Assembly (NCBI GenBank): GCA_015698045.1
Contig: BLAL01000060.1
Location: 808,501-872,500, forward strand
Reading direction: 5' to 3'
From: Rhizophagus clarus
Taxonomy: Eukaryota > Glomeromycota > Glomeromycetes > Glomerales > Glomeraceae
DNA: 64,000 nucleotides
Positions 1-11,268 of the stretch are shown here, piece by piece; position 1 is the first letter of the stretch; each line of letters opens with the position of its first letter. The position numbers were made by a program, and so were the translations under genes. The notes below the pieces were generated by a model. That model was not told the origin of the DNA. It searched no databases and was given only the letters and a program-made list of their open reading frames with translations.

Positions 1-2
1 GT

Positions 3-548
3 ATGAGCATTAACGTTAAACAATCAGGAGATCGTATCATTAATCCTTCAGCAATTTCGCCTCTATCTCAATTACAACAACAACGAGGAAGTAGATTGGC
101 AATCTTTAGAAATTTGAATGGAGGATAAAGTCAATGAAGACCTCCAAAAGATGACCATTTTTCGCCAAACTGTTAATTAAAATTTGCCTCTAGTCAGAAC
201 AGAAAGCCCACACTATACGCCAATCTCACATGCCCGTCATGTCTGCAAAGGGACGTTGTAGAAGATTGAAATCATTTTTTCGAGTGCCCATCGTACCTTG
301 ATAAATGGAAGTTCATACACGAAGAATTACTACAAACGTTTACTATCCTTATTACTCAAGTTATCGATCATGATAAGTCACGCTTCGAGCCATCACCAAA
401 TCTTTCGAGAAGATATTTGGGAAAAACATCAATGATTCCAACTACCTACACTTTACAAGATAAGCTTCCGAAATCTAAATCCGTAATAATGATCGTATTG
501 ATGACTAAATGTGAAACTGACAATCAATCAGAAGATTGCACGCGCTGA
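3..548 (+). pseudogene. LINE ORF2 C-terminal remnant
   Basis: This looks like the extreme C-terminus of a non-LTR retrotransposon ORF2, the region after the reverse transcriptase. In the frame ending at the TGA at 546-548 the translation contains a Cys-x2-Cys ... His-x4-Cys arrangement (TCPSC, then HFFEC), the zinc-knuckle-like motif common at the end of LINE ORF2 proteins. It is followed by about 80 residues including YLDKWKFIHEELLQTF. An in-frame TGA at 267-269 falls inside the motif, and the upstream part from position 3 needs at least one frame change, so the copy is dead. The element extends off the left edge, so the RT and endonuclease are not visible. The following 300 bases look like its 3' UTR, ending near an AATAAA-type signal around 850. 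Placing it among LINE clades is not possible from this piece. Confidence 0.6.
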
Positions 549-980
549 TGCAGTTACTTGTTTTGAAATAGAACGAATTATATCATCACAATTCACAACA
601 CATGTATTAACAAACTTGATGAGAATTTATAAGATATATTTTTAATAGTTTCTGTTTATTTATTTAAATTCGTTATTGCATTTTTTTTTTTTATTTTTTA
701 TTTTTATCTTTTATTTTATTTTATATTCTTATCGTTACGTTATTTTTTATTATAGTTGTTATAAGTTTGATTTGAACCCCTTTCTTTATATTTGGAATAT
801 GACACCTGGATTGGTGTTAAGACAAGTGGGTTGAGTTTTTACTAATTCAATAAAGCAAAAACACGACATCTTTCCCAAGAAAATTCTCATTTTTTAAGAT
901 AGGATCTTTTTTTTTATTCTCATGATCCATCTGTCTACAAATCGTATGATGCATCTGATTTTATAAACAATTCATTGCGA
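549..980. other. Non-coding, probable LINE 3' UTR and AT-rich spacer
   Basis: This is T-rich sequence after the ORF2 remnant, with a TTCAATAAAGC polyadenylation-like string near 847. I see no gene. Confidence 0.4.
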
Positions 981-1350
981 TTATATTACAGTGATTACAA
1001 TATATATCATTATACGAAAATTAATTTATTGTGTATTATTATTATTACAATACATTAAATTACAATTTTATTATTACTTCCCTATCCTAATAAACATAAA
1101 CAAGGTTAAGAAAATACCCTCTCCCGCCACAATTAGAAAAATCGTTAAAAGTACCAATCTCTCACCACAATTTCTCCTCAATTAAGAAAACTATTGTATA
1201 ATCTGTTTTCTTGGCTACAAATATATACATTATACGAAAATTAATTTATTGTGTATTATTACTACAATACATTATCTCTATCCTAATAATCACAAACAAG
1301 GTTAAGAAAATACCGTCTCCCGCCACAATTAGAAAAATTTCTCCTCTATT
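981..1350. repeat. Direct duplication of ~130 bp
   Basis: Two diverged direct copies (about 990-1180 and 1215-1350) share the strings CATTATACGAAAATTAATTT, AACAAGGTTAAGAAAATACC and CTCCCGCCACAATTAGAAAA. No coding capacity is evident. Confidence 0.7.
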
Positions 1351-1659
1351 ATATAATCAATCCAAAAAAGTGTTTGTATGAACCTCACATAACCTCTGTG
1401 AACGATCTAGTAAAGTTCCAAAAAAAAAAACATACGTATACTTCTGAAGCTTCTGTAACATCTGTGACTGACCTAATAAAACCCCAAAAAAAGGTATTTT
1501 TATCCGTGTGATTGTGTTTGTTGTGAGGGTGTAGAAGTTGATTCTCGCACTCAGGAAAAACATTTGAATGATTAAAATTTGTGGAATCGGATGCTGCAAG
1601 AAAAAATCAGGAAAATATCATTATAGCAAGAAAACAAAAAAAATACTCTATTATTCATA

Positions 1660-4180
1660 ATGAAAATCCCAGAGGTAAACTCAAACATACCAAAAAAACG
1701 AAAAAGAGATAACCATCATATATCAAGTCCAAATCCTGATTTTTTTCAATCAAATAATAAAGATCCTGAACCAAATAATAATAATAATAATGAAAATATA
1801 CATACATTGTTTTCATCAAACTTTCGTATTCCAGCTCTTACGCTTGATAATGGAAATGATAATATAGATCAGGATTATATTTTTCAAGAAGTAGATGAGG
1901 ATGCTGATAATAGTATAGATCAGGAAAAAGAAAATGAAGAAGATAATGATAATATAGAACAGGAAGAAGAGGAGGAGGAGAATGATAATATAGAATAGGA
2001 AGAAGAGGAGAAGGATGATGATGATATAAGAAATTTTTTTGCATATCCCAAAATTGATGATGATGATAATGATGAAGAATTCATTATAGAAAATTTAAAT
2101 GATTCTATTGAAACCGAAATTATTCTATGGTCATTTAAATTTCAACAAAGATTTAGACTTCCTAATATAGCACTTGAAGTATTAATAAAATTCTTGAATA
2201 TTGTACTTGTTTAAACAAATTGCAATTCAAAAATTTTCCTAAATCTTTATATGGGTTTTTTGCTAGGAAAATGACCTTCTGAGAAATTTTTTAACTAAAT
2301 TTTATTGTTAAGCTCATTTTAATCTATTAGCTTTGAAAAATAAAGAACTATAAAAATCTCAATTTTTGATAAAAAGTTCTCAGAAGGTCATTTTCCTAGC
2401 AAAGAACCCATATATGGCAAAAAAAATGTTAAGTATCTTTCAGCCAAAAATGCAGTTAGCTGTATGTAATAATTGCCATAAATTGCATAATATTAAAAAT
2501 ATTGCTGAATATAAGGAGAAAGGAAAAGCTGCCATTATGAATTGCTTAAATGAAGAATTTCCTTTTAATTTAGTATCCAGTCATCAAAACACCTACTTTC
2601 TGTCCTTAAAAAAAGAAAAAGTAAATCAATTGCTATACCTTATATGTTATATCTAAAATCAAGCATTCGTCAGCAATTAAGTATGCTATACCAAAAATCT
2701 GGGTTTGAAAATATGCTGAAATTATCAGAGGTTTGAAGAAAAGGAGTTAATCTTTATTCAGATATTTATGATGGTAAATTATAGAAAACCTTTCCATTTG
2801 ATGGTAGTACCTTTTTTATATCAGAAACTGCTACAACCCATTTAGACTTTTTCTTTAATATTGATTGGTTTCAACCTTTTACCTATATTTAACACAGCAC
2901 TAGTGCTATTTATACATCAGTCTGTAATTTTCTGAAATCTAAAAGAAATAAACCTAAAAATACTATATATTTGGGTTTTTTATTAGGGTCAAAAAAGGTG
3001 AAACTAGAACATATAAATCATTATTTAGTTCCTATTGTAGATAAATTTTTAGATCTTTAAAAGAGTCAAAGGATTCCAAAAACCTATCAGTGTTCTTATG
3101 GTTTAGACATTAAAGTTGCATTAATTGTTGAATCATCAGATATACTAGCCACCCAAAAGCTATTTGAACATGGATCTGCAGTAATGAAATACCATAGGTA
3201 TGAGAAACATAGTATTTACAGTGAAGAATATAAGAAAATTTATTATGGAGGAGATCATACCTATGAGATAAGTATAGCAAAATCATATAGAAAACATGCA
3301 CATGAATGGTTGCAATGCAATTCAAAGAGTTCTAGAGAAGATCACTTCAAAAAACATAGTATACACTAGTCTGAATTACTTTATCTTTTATATATAGATC
3401 CTGTATATTTTGCTGCAGTAGATCTAATGCATTGCCTCTTCCTTGATGTAGCAAAATGGATATTTAAATCTATTTTATAAACCAAAAAAAATTAAGTATA
3501 GAACAACTTCAGGTAGCATAAAATAGAATGGATCATGTTGAATTACCTTCTGATGTCATATTTTTCCAAAAATTGCAATTGAAGTGAAGGTTTTTCCAAT
3601 TTAATTGCTGATTAATGAAAGATGTTCATTATAATCTATTTAACAAATATTTTATGGGATATACTGAATAATAATGATAGAAAGATTTTAAGTCATTTTG
3701 TTCAAGCTTATAATCTTTTGGTAATAAAAATTATTACTAAAGATAATTTAAAAGAAATACAAGAAAGATTAAAAGACATGGCTCACCTCATAGAAAATAC
3801 ATATGGGCCAGAATTTATAATAAGTAACATACATCTTTTGCTTCATATTGCTGATTGCTATCATGATTATAGATCTATATATAATTTTTTGGTTTTTTCT
3901 ATTTGAAAGATTTAATAAATATATAGGTAATATACTTAATTGTTTTTGTGTCTTAAAACCCTTTTTTTTAAAAAAAAGAAAAAAACTTCCATTATCTATA
4001 GGATCATATCCCAACAGTAACTGGTAAATAGAGCCTAAATTAATGAAAATTATCCTTAAAAATACCTTGATTGATTATTATTTAATGCGTAAATAGTTAT
4101 CTAATCTTTTAGGTGAATCTCTTTGCTTTCTTGTACCAAAAAAAGATGTAGGTAGTTTGGTAATTACAACCACAGGTCAA
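1660..4180 (+). pseudogene. Tnp2-type (CACTA/Plavaka-like) transposase relic, copy C
   Basis: This is a decayed transposase of the Tnp2/Transposase_21 type, a cut-and-paste DNA transposase of the CMC group. It begins with an acidic, Asn/Asp/Glu-rich N-terminus (1660-2040), followed by FKFQQRFRLPNIALEVLIKFL and the cysteine motif VCNNCHKLHNIKNI at about 2460. The conserved core can be followed: FFNIDWFQPFTYI near 2850, IYLGFLLGSKKV near 2970, YLLYIDPVYFAAVDLMHCLF near 3385, and RKILSHFVQAYNLLV near 3680. Many stops and frame changes interrupt it, and a MITE sits at 2252-2410. The match to the minus-strand copy at 33.5-36.3 kb is residue by residue over long stretches; this copy stops short of that one's C-terminus, at about 4180. 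The family assignment rests on the D-x-MHC-LFLG and FxWFQPF motifs. Confidence 0.75.
2252..2410. mobile_element. 159-bp Tc1/mariner-like MITE with TA target duplication
   Basis: The element has near-perfect terminal inverted repeats of about 33 bp, beginning TGGGTTTTTTGCTAGGAAAA and ending TTTTCCTAGCAAAGAACCCA. It is flanked by TA at 2250-2251 and 2411-2412. The related transposase at 35.5 kb has the uninterrupted sequence TTATATATGGCAAAA at the same place, which is exactly the expected empty site. It has no coding capacity. Confidence 0.9.
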
Positions 4181-4194
4181 AATATGTCAAATCA

Positions 4195-4580
4195 GGCACC
4201 AATCAATTAACAATCAGGTATTTGATTAATGACTGATTGATGACTGATTGATGACTGATTGGTTTAATCTGATACTAATTGGGCATTCTGATTGATAGCT
4301 GATTTCTGCCAAAATCTGATACCAACTGGTCACAAATTGGGTAGGCTGATTGATGGCCAATTAATTGTTAATTGATAGTCGATGATGGTCAATTTATGGT
4401 CAATTTATGGTCAATTTATGATCAATTTATGGTCAATTTATGGTTAATTTATGGACAATTTATGAACAATTTATGAACAATTTATGGACAATTTATGGTC
4501 GATTTATGAACAATTTATGAACAATTTATGAACAATTTATGGACAATTTATGGTCGATTTATGGTTAATTTATGGTCAAA
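4195..4580. repeat. Minisatellite arrays (GACTGATTGAT and ATGGTCAATTT units)
   Basis: Positions 4225-4265 repeat GATGACTGATT. Positions 4385-4580 hold about 17 copies of an 11-bp unit, ATGGTCAATTT, with variants ATGAACAATTT and ATGGACAATTT. The array lies immediately after the truncated transposase C, so it may be a subterminal array of a transposon whose ends I could not define. Confidence 0.85.
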
Positions 4581-6220
4581 TGACCAATTGGTAAAACTTT
4601 TTTATTAAAATTATAAACTCTATAAACAATAAAATATATAGTATCTTTACTTATTATATTAATAAATAGTGTAAATAAACATAAATAATTAATATTTAAA
4701 ATAAAAACAATTCATAATAATCTTTTATATTACAAAACGTACTAGTATCTGGATGTATTATTTAAAAACAGATGTTAGTATATGACTGATAAAGTTAGTA
4801 ATATTTAATAAATAGTAAAGTGTAAATATAAAAAATTAGTAATTGTCATAGTAAAATAGGACCCAAACTATATATAAATAGGTCAGGGGTTAAGTTTGCT
4901 TATTGATCATATAAAATTTTTAAAAAGTTACTTATTTTAGGGATATTTTTAAAAATTTCTTATCCTATATATCCTTATATTTAAGAAATCTACTAATTGG
5001 AATTTAATGAAATTTATATCATTAGATTTGTTTTAATAAGACGAATCTAATTATATAAATATTATTTTGATAGTATTAATATTGATCAAGATATCCTAAA
5101 TTGAAAATTTTACTATACATCATATCTGACCTAAATGAGAGATGTTTGGAGTCCTAGTAAAATATACAAATACAAAAAGTTAGTATTATAAAAAGTTTGA
5201 TAAAATTTATAAAAAAAAATGTAATTATGTTAGTAAAATATAAAAAAAAAAATAATAATATTAGTAATATAAAAAAAAAGAAATACAATGTTACATTAGT
5301 AATATTAAAAAGAGGTAAAATTAATATTATAAAATAAAATATAGTTAGTACAATAAATTTAATGATAAAAGTACAATAATTAATATACCTGTAAAATGTA
5401 AAGAGAGTAAAAAGAAAACAGAAAAAAAAGAAAGTGTGTATTTTTTGAAAAATAAACAAAGTCGTGTTTGGTAATTTATATGCATGTTAAGATCAGGTCA
5501 CGTGTATAAAATCAGACCAAATTTTGATTGGTTAATAATAGATAAATAGAAAACTATTGTTATAATTCCAGAGAAATTTCAAATTTATTAGTAATTTTAC
5601 TGACCCTTTTCATCTCTTATATATGTATTGACCTTTTAAATTTGTATTAAATTTTACTTTAGACTTTTGGAGACCCAATTTTTTTTAATAATATTTATTA
5701 ATTTATTTAATATAAATATAATAAAAAGTACATTGTTTTTTATTTAATGTTATGAATTCTAAAAAAACTATTAAAAATATCTCATATAAACTCTTAGAAA
5801 ATCTCAAAAAAAAAATCTTTATTTCCTATATGAATTTTAGAAAATCTCAAAAAAGAAATCTCTGTCAAAATATCCTGTACAAACTCTTCTCATACGAACT
5901 CTTAGAAAATTTCTTAAAAAAAAATTTTCTATCAAAGAATCCCATACAAATCCTTTCCATGTGAATTTTTAAAAACCCTTCTCTGGTCTCTTTTGACCTA
6001 ATTCAAAAGTCCAGTCATGATATTCTTCCTTTTTTCCTTACACTCCTTAGTACTGCAAACAATTTCCAAGTTATCTTTATCAAGTCCCAAAATTGATAAG
6101 TTCTGCTATATCATTTTTTTATTTAGTCTGCTAACATGAGACAAAGATACTTGTTTACAGGTATAATAATGGAAGTGGAAGTAGAAGCAGGTTTGTTATT
6201 TTTACATTTTTTTTACATTT
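4581..6220. other. AT-rich non-coding stretch
   Basis: I see no gene here. A loose repeat of CTCTTAGAAAATCTC occurs between about 5780 and 5960, and several A-runs give short spurious open frames. Confidence 0.5.
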
Positions 6221-6224
6221 TCTT

Positions 6225-6965
6225 AGAAAAAAAATTTCGCCTGACAACCCTATAAAAAGAAAAAATAAATTAGTTATTAATTTATTAAAAATTATGAACT
6301 CTTTTTCTGACCTTCCTTTACCTTAATTCTAAAAGTACGATCATATTTTTTGTCTGGCAACCAGTGTATAAAATCTGAAAAAAATTATATGTGCATGTGT
6401 GCACATATGGCATTTTTTTTTGTGCATAATCAAAAGATTTTTGTGCACAATAGTGCACATTTTTACTAATTTTATTAATATTTTTTTAAAAAAATTTTGT
6501 GCACAATAGTGTACATTAAATTTTAAAAATTGTGCACATAAAAATTAAAATGTGCACATGTGCACATTGTGCACATGAATTTTATATACTGCTGGCAACC
6601 TTATAAAAAAGAAAAAAATAAATTAATTTAATTTGTTAAAAAAAAAAACTTTTCATCCAGCCCTTCCTTACCTCAATTTCATCGTATTTTTCATCTGGCA
6701 ACACTACAAAAGAAAAAAAAATAAAGTTAGTTTAATTTATTAAAAAAACCACTAAAAAACTTTTCCCACAACCTTTTTTACCTCAATTCAAGAAGTCCAG
6801 TTATGTTAACGTCTAGCAACACTACAAAAAAGAAAAAAAATAAAGTTAATTTAATTTATTAAAAAAAAGCAACGAAAACTGAAACTTTTCACCCAACCCT
6901 CTCTTATCTCAATTCTGTCATGTTTTTTGTCTGGCAACACTATAAAAAAGAAAAAAATAAAGTTC
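6225..6965. repeat. ~115-bp tandem repeat array
   Basis: About five diverged units can be recognised by a shared CTGGCAACACTATAAAAAAG block followed by an AAAAATAAAGTTAATTTAAT block. Starts are near 6238, 6592, 6696, 6811 and 6930. Each unit also contains a pyrimidine-rich CTTTTCACCCAACCCT...TTACCTCAATTC part. One unit is split by the MITE at 6362-6591. Confidence 0.8.
6362..6591. mobile_element. 230-bp hAT-type MITE with 8-bp TSD
   Basis: The ends are CAGTGTATAAAAT and ATTTTATATACTG, inverted repeats with the CAGTG start typical of hAT elements. They are flanked by the perfect 8-bp duplication CTGGCAAC (6354-6361 and 6592-6599). Inside, GTGCACA palindromes recur (TGTGCACAT, GTGCACATGTGCAC), forming its subterminal motif. 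There is no ORF. Confidence 0.88.
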
Positions 6966-8720
6966 ACAGGTTAAAATTGAGGTTATCGGGCATATATCAG
7001 GTACAAGATATGCATAGGATATGTGTAATATATATATATGATATTTGGTAATTACACACATATCGGTACCCAATATGTGTATTATTTATGCGGAAATTCA
7101 GTGGTACATCTTATATGTGTCATGCATGTATTACACATATATCGGGTAGTGAAATATCGGTCACATATTATCTATTTAGTATGTAATCGATACATGTTAT
7201 ATAGATATCATATAGATATCGTATAGATATCGTATAAATATCAGATTTTGTATTAATACTAGTAAATTTACAATATAATTCAAGCAAAAATTATAAAATG
7301 CAATCAATCATAATGTATACTTTTTTCAGATTAAATATTAATTATAATTCAGGCTAAAATAAAATTTAATTGTACAAAACTTTATTATATGTTTCAATTA
7401 AAATATACAAAAAAAGAAATTATACTATATATAAAATCAATTATAATTGAATACTATGAATGAATTAAATGTATGTACACTATATAATTGAAGTAGCATG
7501 ATAATGAAATTACCTATTTGCTTATTTTGTTGTATCTGTTTAATTTTTAATTTGATAAAAGAAACATTAGTGAAAATGTTAGTATGTTAGTAAGAAAAAA
7601 GGGAACGTTAATAAAAAAAAGTTAGTAGTAGAAATATCAGTGAAGAAAGAAAAATAATAGAATATAAAATATTAGTAGGATAACGTTAATGAGTAGCGTT
7701 AACAGAAATGTTTAAAAGAAACATTAGTAGAAATTTCAGTAGGAAAAAAGAAATGATAGAAAAATACATTAGTGAAAATGTTAATAGAAGAAAAGAAAGA
7801 AATGGTGAAAAAATGTTAGTAGAAGGAGAATGTTAATAAAAATGTATGTTAGTAGGAGAATAATATTCAGTGGGAGGAAAGAAATGATAGAATATGTTAG
7901 TAGAAGTGTTAGTAAAAGAAAAGAAACGTTAAAAGAAAAAATGTTAATAGTCTTGTTAATAAAAAATGTTCACAATTTGAAAAGAAGAAACATAACATCA
8001 GTAAAATATACCTTTGTTTATTTCTGATAAAAAAATATACGTTAATAATAAATATTTCATAGAAAATGGAAACCGTCGCAAATATCTTTAAAATCCAATT
8101 TGTACAAAGAACCTGATAAATGAAACGTTAAAAACGTTTTTTTAAAGTTAAACAAATAAAAAAAACAACATACCTTTAAAATCCAGTATGCACAAGAAAT
8201 CTGGAAATCCTAGAAAAAAAGAATAATAATAAATGAAACGTTAGAAATGTTTCTTTAAACAAATAAAAATTCTCTCCTTTTCTCAACTTATCTTTAAATA
8301 AAGTCCGGTATGTATAAGAATCCAGAAACCCTAAAAAAAAAATAAGAAATAAATCAAACACATTTCTTTGAAGTCAAGCAATTAAAAAAAATGTACTCAC
8401 TAACAGAAACCTAAAAAAAAACAAACAAAAAAGAGATTATTAAATAGCACGAAATTTCAATAACACGAACCAAATGACACGTGCAGACAAACAGATTTTG
8501 CCACATGATCCAATATGTCATTAGGCTTCATAAATAGTCCTTTGCTTGGCCTTCGCTCTAGATAATCAGTAAAGATCATAGTAAGTAAAGAATTTATCAG
8601 TTATATAAAAAAACCAAAAAAAAAATAAATAAATCATGTGATCATGTGATTACTTGATAATAATTATTAATTTTGATTGGCCAACGTTAACACATGATCT
8701 AAACGCTTAAAAATAAAGCT
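6965..8720 (+). mobile_element. Left part of a TIR element related to the 45.8-55.0 kb element
   Basis: It begins CACAGGTTAAAATTGAGGTT and continues into ATATCGG-rich subterminal sequence (6985-7245). From about 7560 to 7960 comes a degenerate GTTAGTAGAAGTGTTAGTA repeat, then a segment ending near ATCATGTGATTACTTGATAA. The same order of blocks is found at 45,783-47,060. No right end with a matching inverted repeat was found, so this copy is probably truncated. No gene is recognisable. Confidence 0.55.
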
Positions 8721-10278
8721 TTAGAAATATCAGACAAGAATTAATGCTGCTGACTGAAAAATCGCCTTTCTGAAAAATATCGGTATAGACTATACTAGTA
8801 TAGCCGTTATCAACAGGAGTGCTTATTTTTCACAATTACAGTAGTACTCTGAAATGCATTAAATTTTTGACAATCATATCTTGAATAGAAAGTGGCATTA
8901 TTGTTGTACATCGTCACGTACCAGATGGACATTTTTTTACATTACCTGAATTGATTATTTGTGTAAAGTTTCACAGTTCAGATTTCTGTTATATTTGCAT
9001 ATGAATAGACTTTTTGAGTTTTATTATCATTGACAAAGAAATTATGTTAAATGTTTTTTGGGAAAATTGAGTGGGAAAAATTATTTATAATTAATCAATT
9101 TTAATACATAACGCTTGATCATTTGTCTTATTTAATAAATTAATCAATCAATTTTCATATATAGCACTTGATTGTGAAAGAAATTATTTAATAATTAATC
9201 AATTTTAATAATTAATCAATCAATCAATTTTAATACGTGGCATTTGATCGTTATAATTAATTCAATTTGCACTTACTAATTAATTTTTTACTTATATAAT
9301 GTTCAATTTTTTTTTCCAATTTATTTTTTCATTTTTTTTTTAACAAATTTTATTGCACTTTCAATTTTTTTTTTCGACAAATTTATTACATTTATTACAC
9401 GATGGATATCATCAAAATTACAGAAGTAGCAGAGATAGACGATGCAAAAGTTGAGAAAGAAGAAGTTGAGAAAGATGATTCAACCCAGTAAGAAAATTAC
9501 ATACTGAAAATATACTGAAAATAATCTGAATTTTAAGAATATTTAACTATAAAATTATGTATATTATAAGTATAAATTAAATATAATTTTAGAATATTTT
9601 ATGTAAGATATTTATATCCATAAATAATGCTAAAATTATATTTGAAAATACTGCATTTAATATGTAAAAAGTTCATAAAATATCCTTAAATTTTGCCTCT
9701 TTAAGTATATTTTAAGTGTAAAATTATGTCATTAATTTCTACTTAATTTCAGGATAAATTTTATTTTGTATTATTATATATATTCATCATTATTTAAGAA
9801 TATTTAAAGCCCATTTTCAGTATATTATAAAATTGTAATTTGCATATATTTCAATAATATTTCAATTAGAAATAACATATATTTTCAGTAGTTTTAAAAG
9901 TCATTTTAGTTCAAATATAATAATATTTTATGTATCTTTTAATTAAAAATAGCATACATTTTTACTTACATTAAAGGTTATTTCAATTACATTTTTACAT
10001 TTGATAAAATATTGATTTAACAATATTTTTAGTATATAAATACAATATTGATATGGTTTGATTTTATTTCAATAATAATTCGTGTACATTTTAAAGGCTA
10101 CGCTAATAACTAATGAATACAAATAATTTCTATGTATAATAAATGATTAATTTCATATTTCTGAAACTATATAATATAAAACGAAAATAAATCAGAAATA
10201 AAATAAATAAAGAAAAGATACAGTTGAAAAAACTTATTTTTCATACCTATTACACAATAACTCGAGACCCATTTAATT
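8721..10278. other. AT-rich non-coding stretch with one exon-like fragment
   Basis: The only coding-like piece is at 9402-9490: ATG, then an acidic/lysine-rich peptide (EIDDAKVEKEEVEKDD), ending at a GTAAGA donor. It resembles the start of the broken gene at 26,487 (AKVEKEVLEAKKDD), and the downstream sequence also resembles 26.15-26.48 kb. It is probably a lone 5' exon of that unknown gene family. AATTAATCAATTTT repeats lie at 9090-9240. Nothing else is evident. Confidence 0.4.
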
Positions 10279-10281
10279 TTA

Positions 10282-10449
10282 CACAGGTGGTCTTAATAAA
10301 TTGGACTCGTCCATTCTAACAGAAAAATCTGATATATCGAGAAATCTGACATATCAAGAACAAGTACTATAATAATCCGTTTCAGACTCGACTCTGATAT
10401 ATTAAAGCTTCTGGTTTATCAAAGATCCAATTTATCAAAACTACCTGTG
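10282..10449. mobile_element. 168-bp pogo/Tc1-like MITE with TA target duplication
   Basis: The terminal inverted repeats are CACAGGTGGTCTTAATAAAT and ATTTATCAAAACTACCTGTG (about 24 bp with three differences), flanked by TA at 10,280-10,281 and 10,450-10,451. The repeated TATATC/GATATATCGAG interior recalls pogo/Tigger elements. It has no ORF. Confidence 0.75.
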
Positions 10450-10451
10450 TA

Positions 10452-11268
10452 CATGTTAAAGAGGGGAAAAAGGTATATTAGTAATTTAGTTATTTGATTT
10501 TAAATCCAATATAATAAAGTTTGATGCATACCTGTTTAATAAACAATAATTTTTAAGTAAAAAAATACTTACACACGTCTACAGTTAACACCTTGACATG
10601 GCTACATTAAAATAGTAAAAATAAAAGAATCAGTTAATATTAATTTTAACAATAACTAACTATTGGATTTGAGAATATATTATAATTTTATGTTGTAATA
10701 TATATTAATAAGCCTCAACCATATCTTTAAGAAAATAAATAACCCACCTTCCTGACATAATTAATTAAACTTTCACAATCAGCTCAGTCAATTAAATAAT
10801 GATAATTTTCTTCTTCCCAGGCTTTGGCTAGTTTTTCCGCTATAATTGATATTGTAGTAGAAAATTTATGTATTCATACTGTCTTTCTCTGTGATAAAGT
10901 CAACTTCTTAAGACTTTCCTATTTCAGAAATTCAGGTTTTGTATCATGTATCCTTTGCTTCTGGTAAAATATTTTTTTCGTCAGTCAGTTTATGAATAAC
11001 ATAATAATATAGATAACATAGACTTGTTACCATTATTTATTAGGAAGGAGAAATTAAAATAAAAAAAAAACAAAGTAAAAAAATCTATAGCTTATAATAG
11101 CTATTTCATCATCGCTTATTCGTATTTAGCTATTTTTAAATACAAATAAAGTTAATGGATTAATCTTATTCGTGGTTAGCTATTTTTAAAAATTAAGCAA
11201 TATACAACAAATATTCTTAATTATTCAGACCATAATAAAGTTTTATTATAAGTGCGAACTGCTGCAAA
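10452..11268. other. AT-rich non-coding stretch
   Basis: No gene or element is recognised. A near-duplicate TTATTCGT-TAGCTATTTTTAAA occurs at about 11,120 and 11,168. Confidence 0.4.

Noticed and set aside
4195-4580. Treating the ATGGTCAATTT array as the end of a defined hAT element
   Set aside because: No matching inverted terminus or target duplication could be located, so it is kept as a minisatellite.
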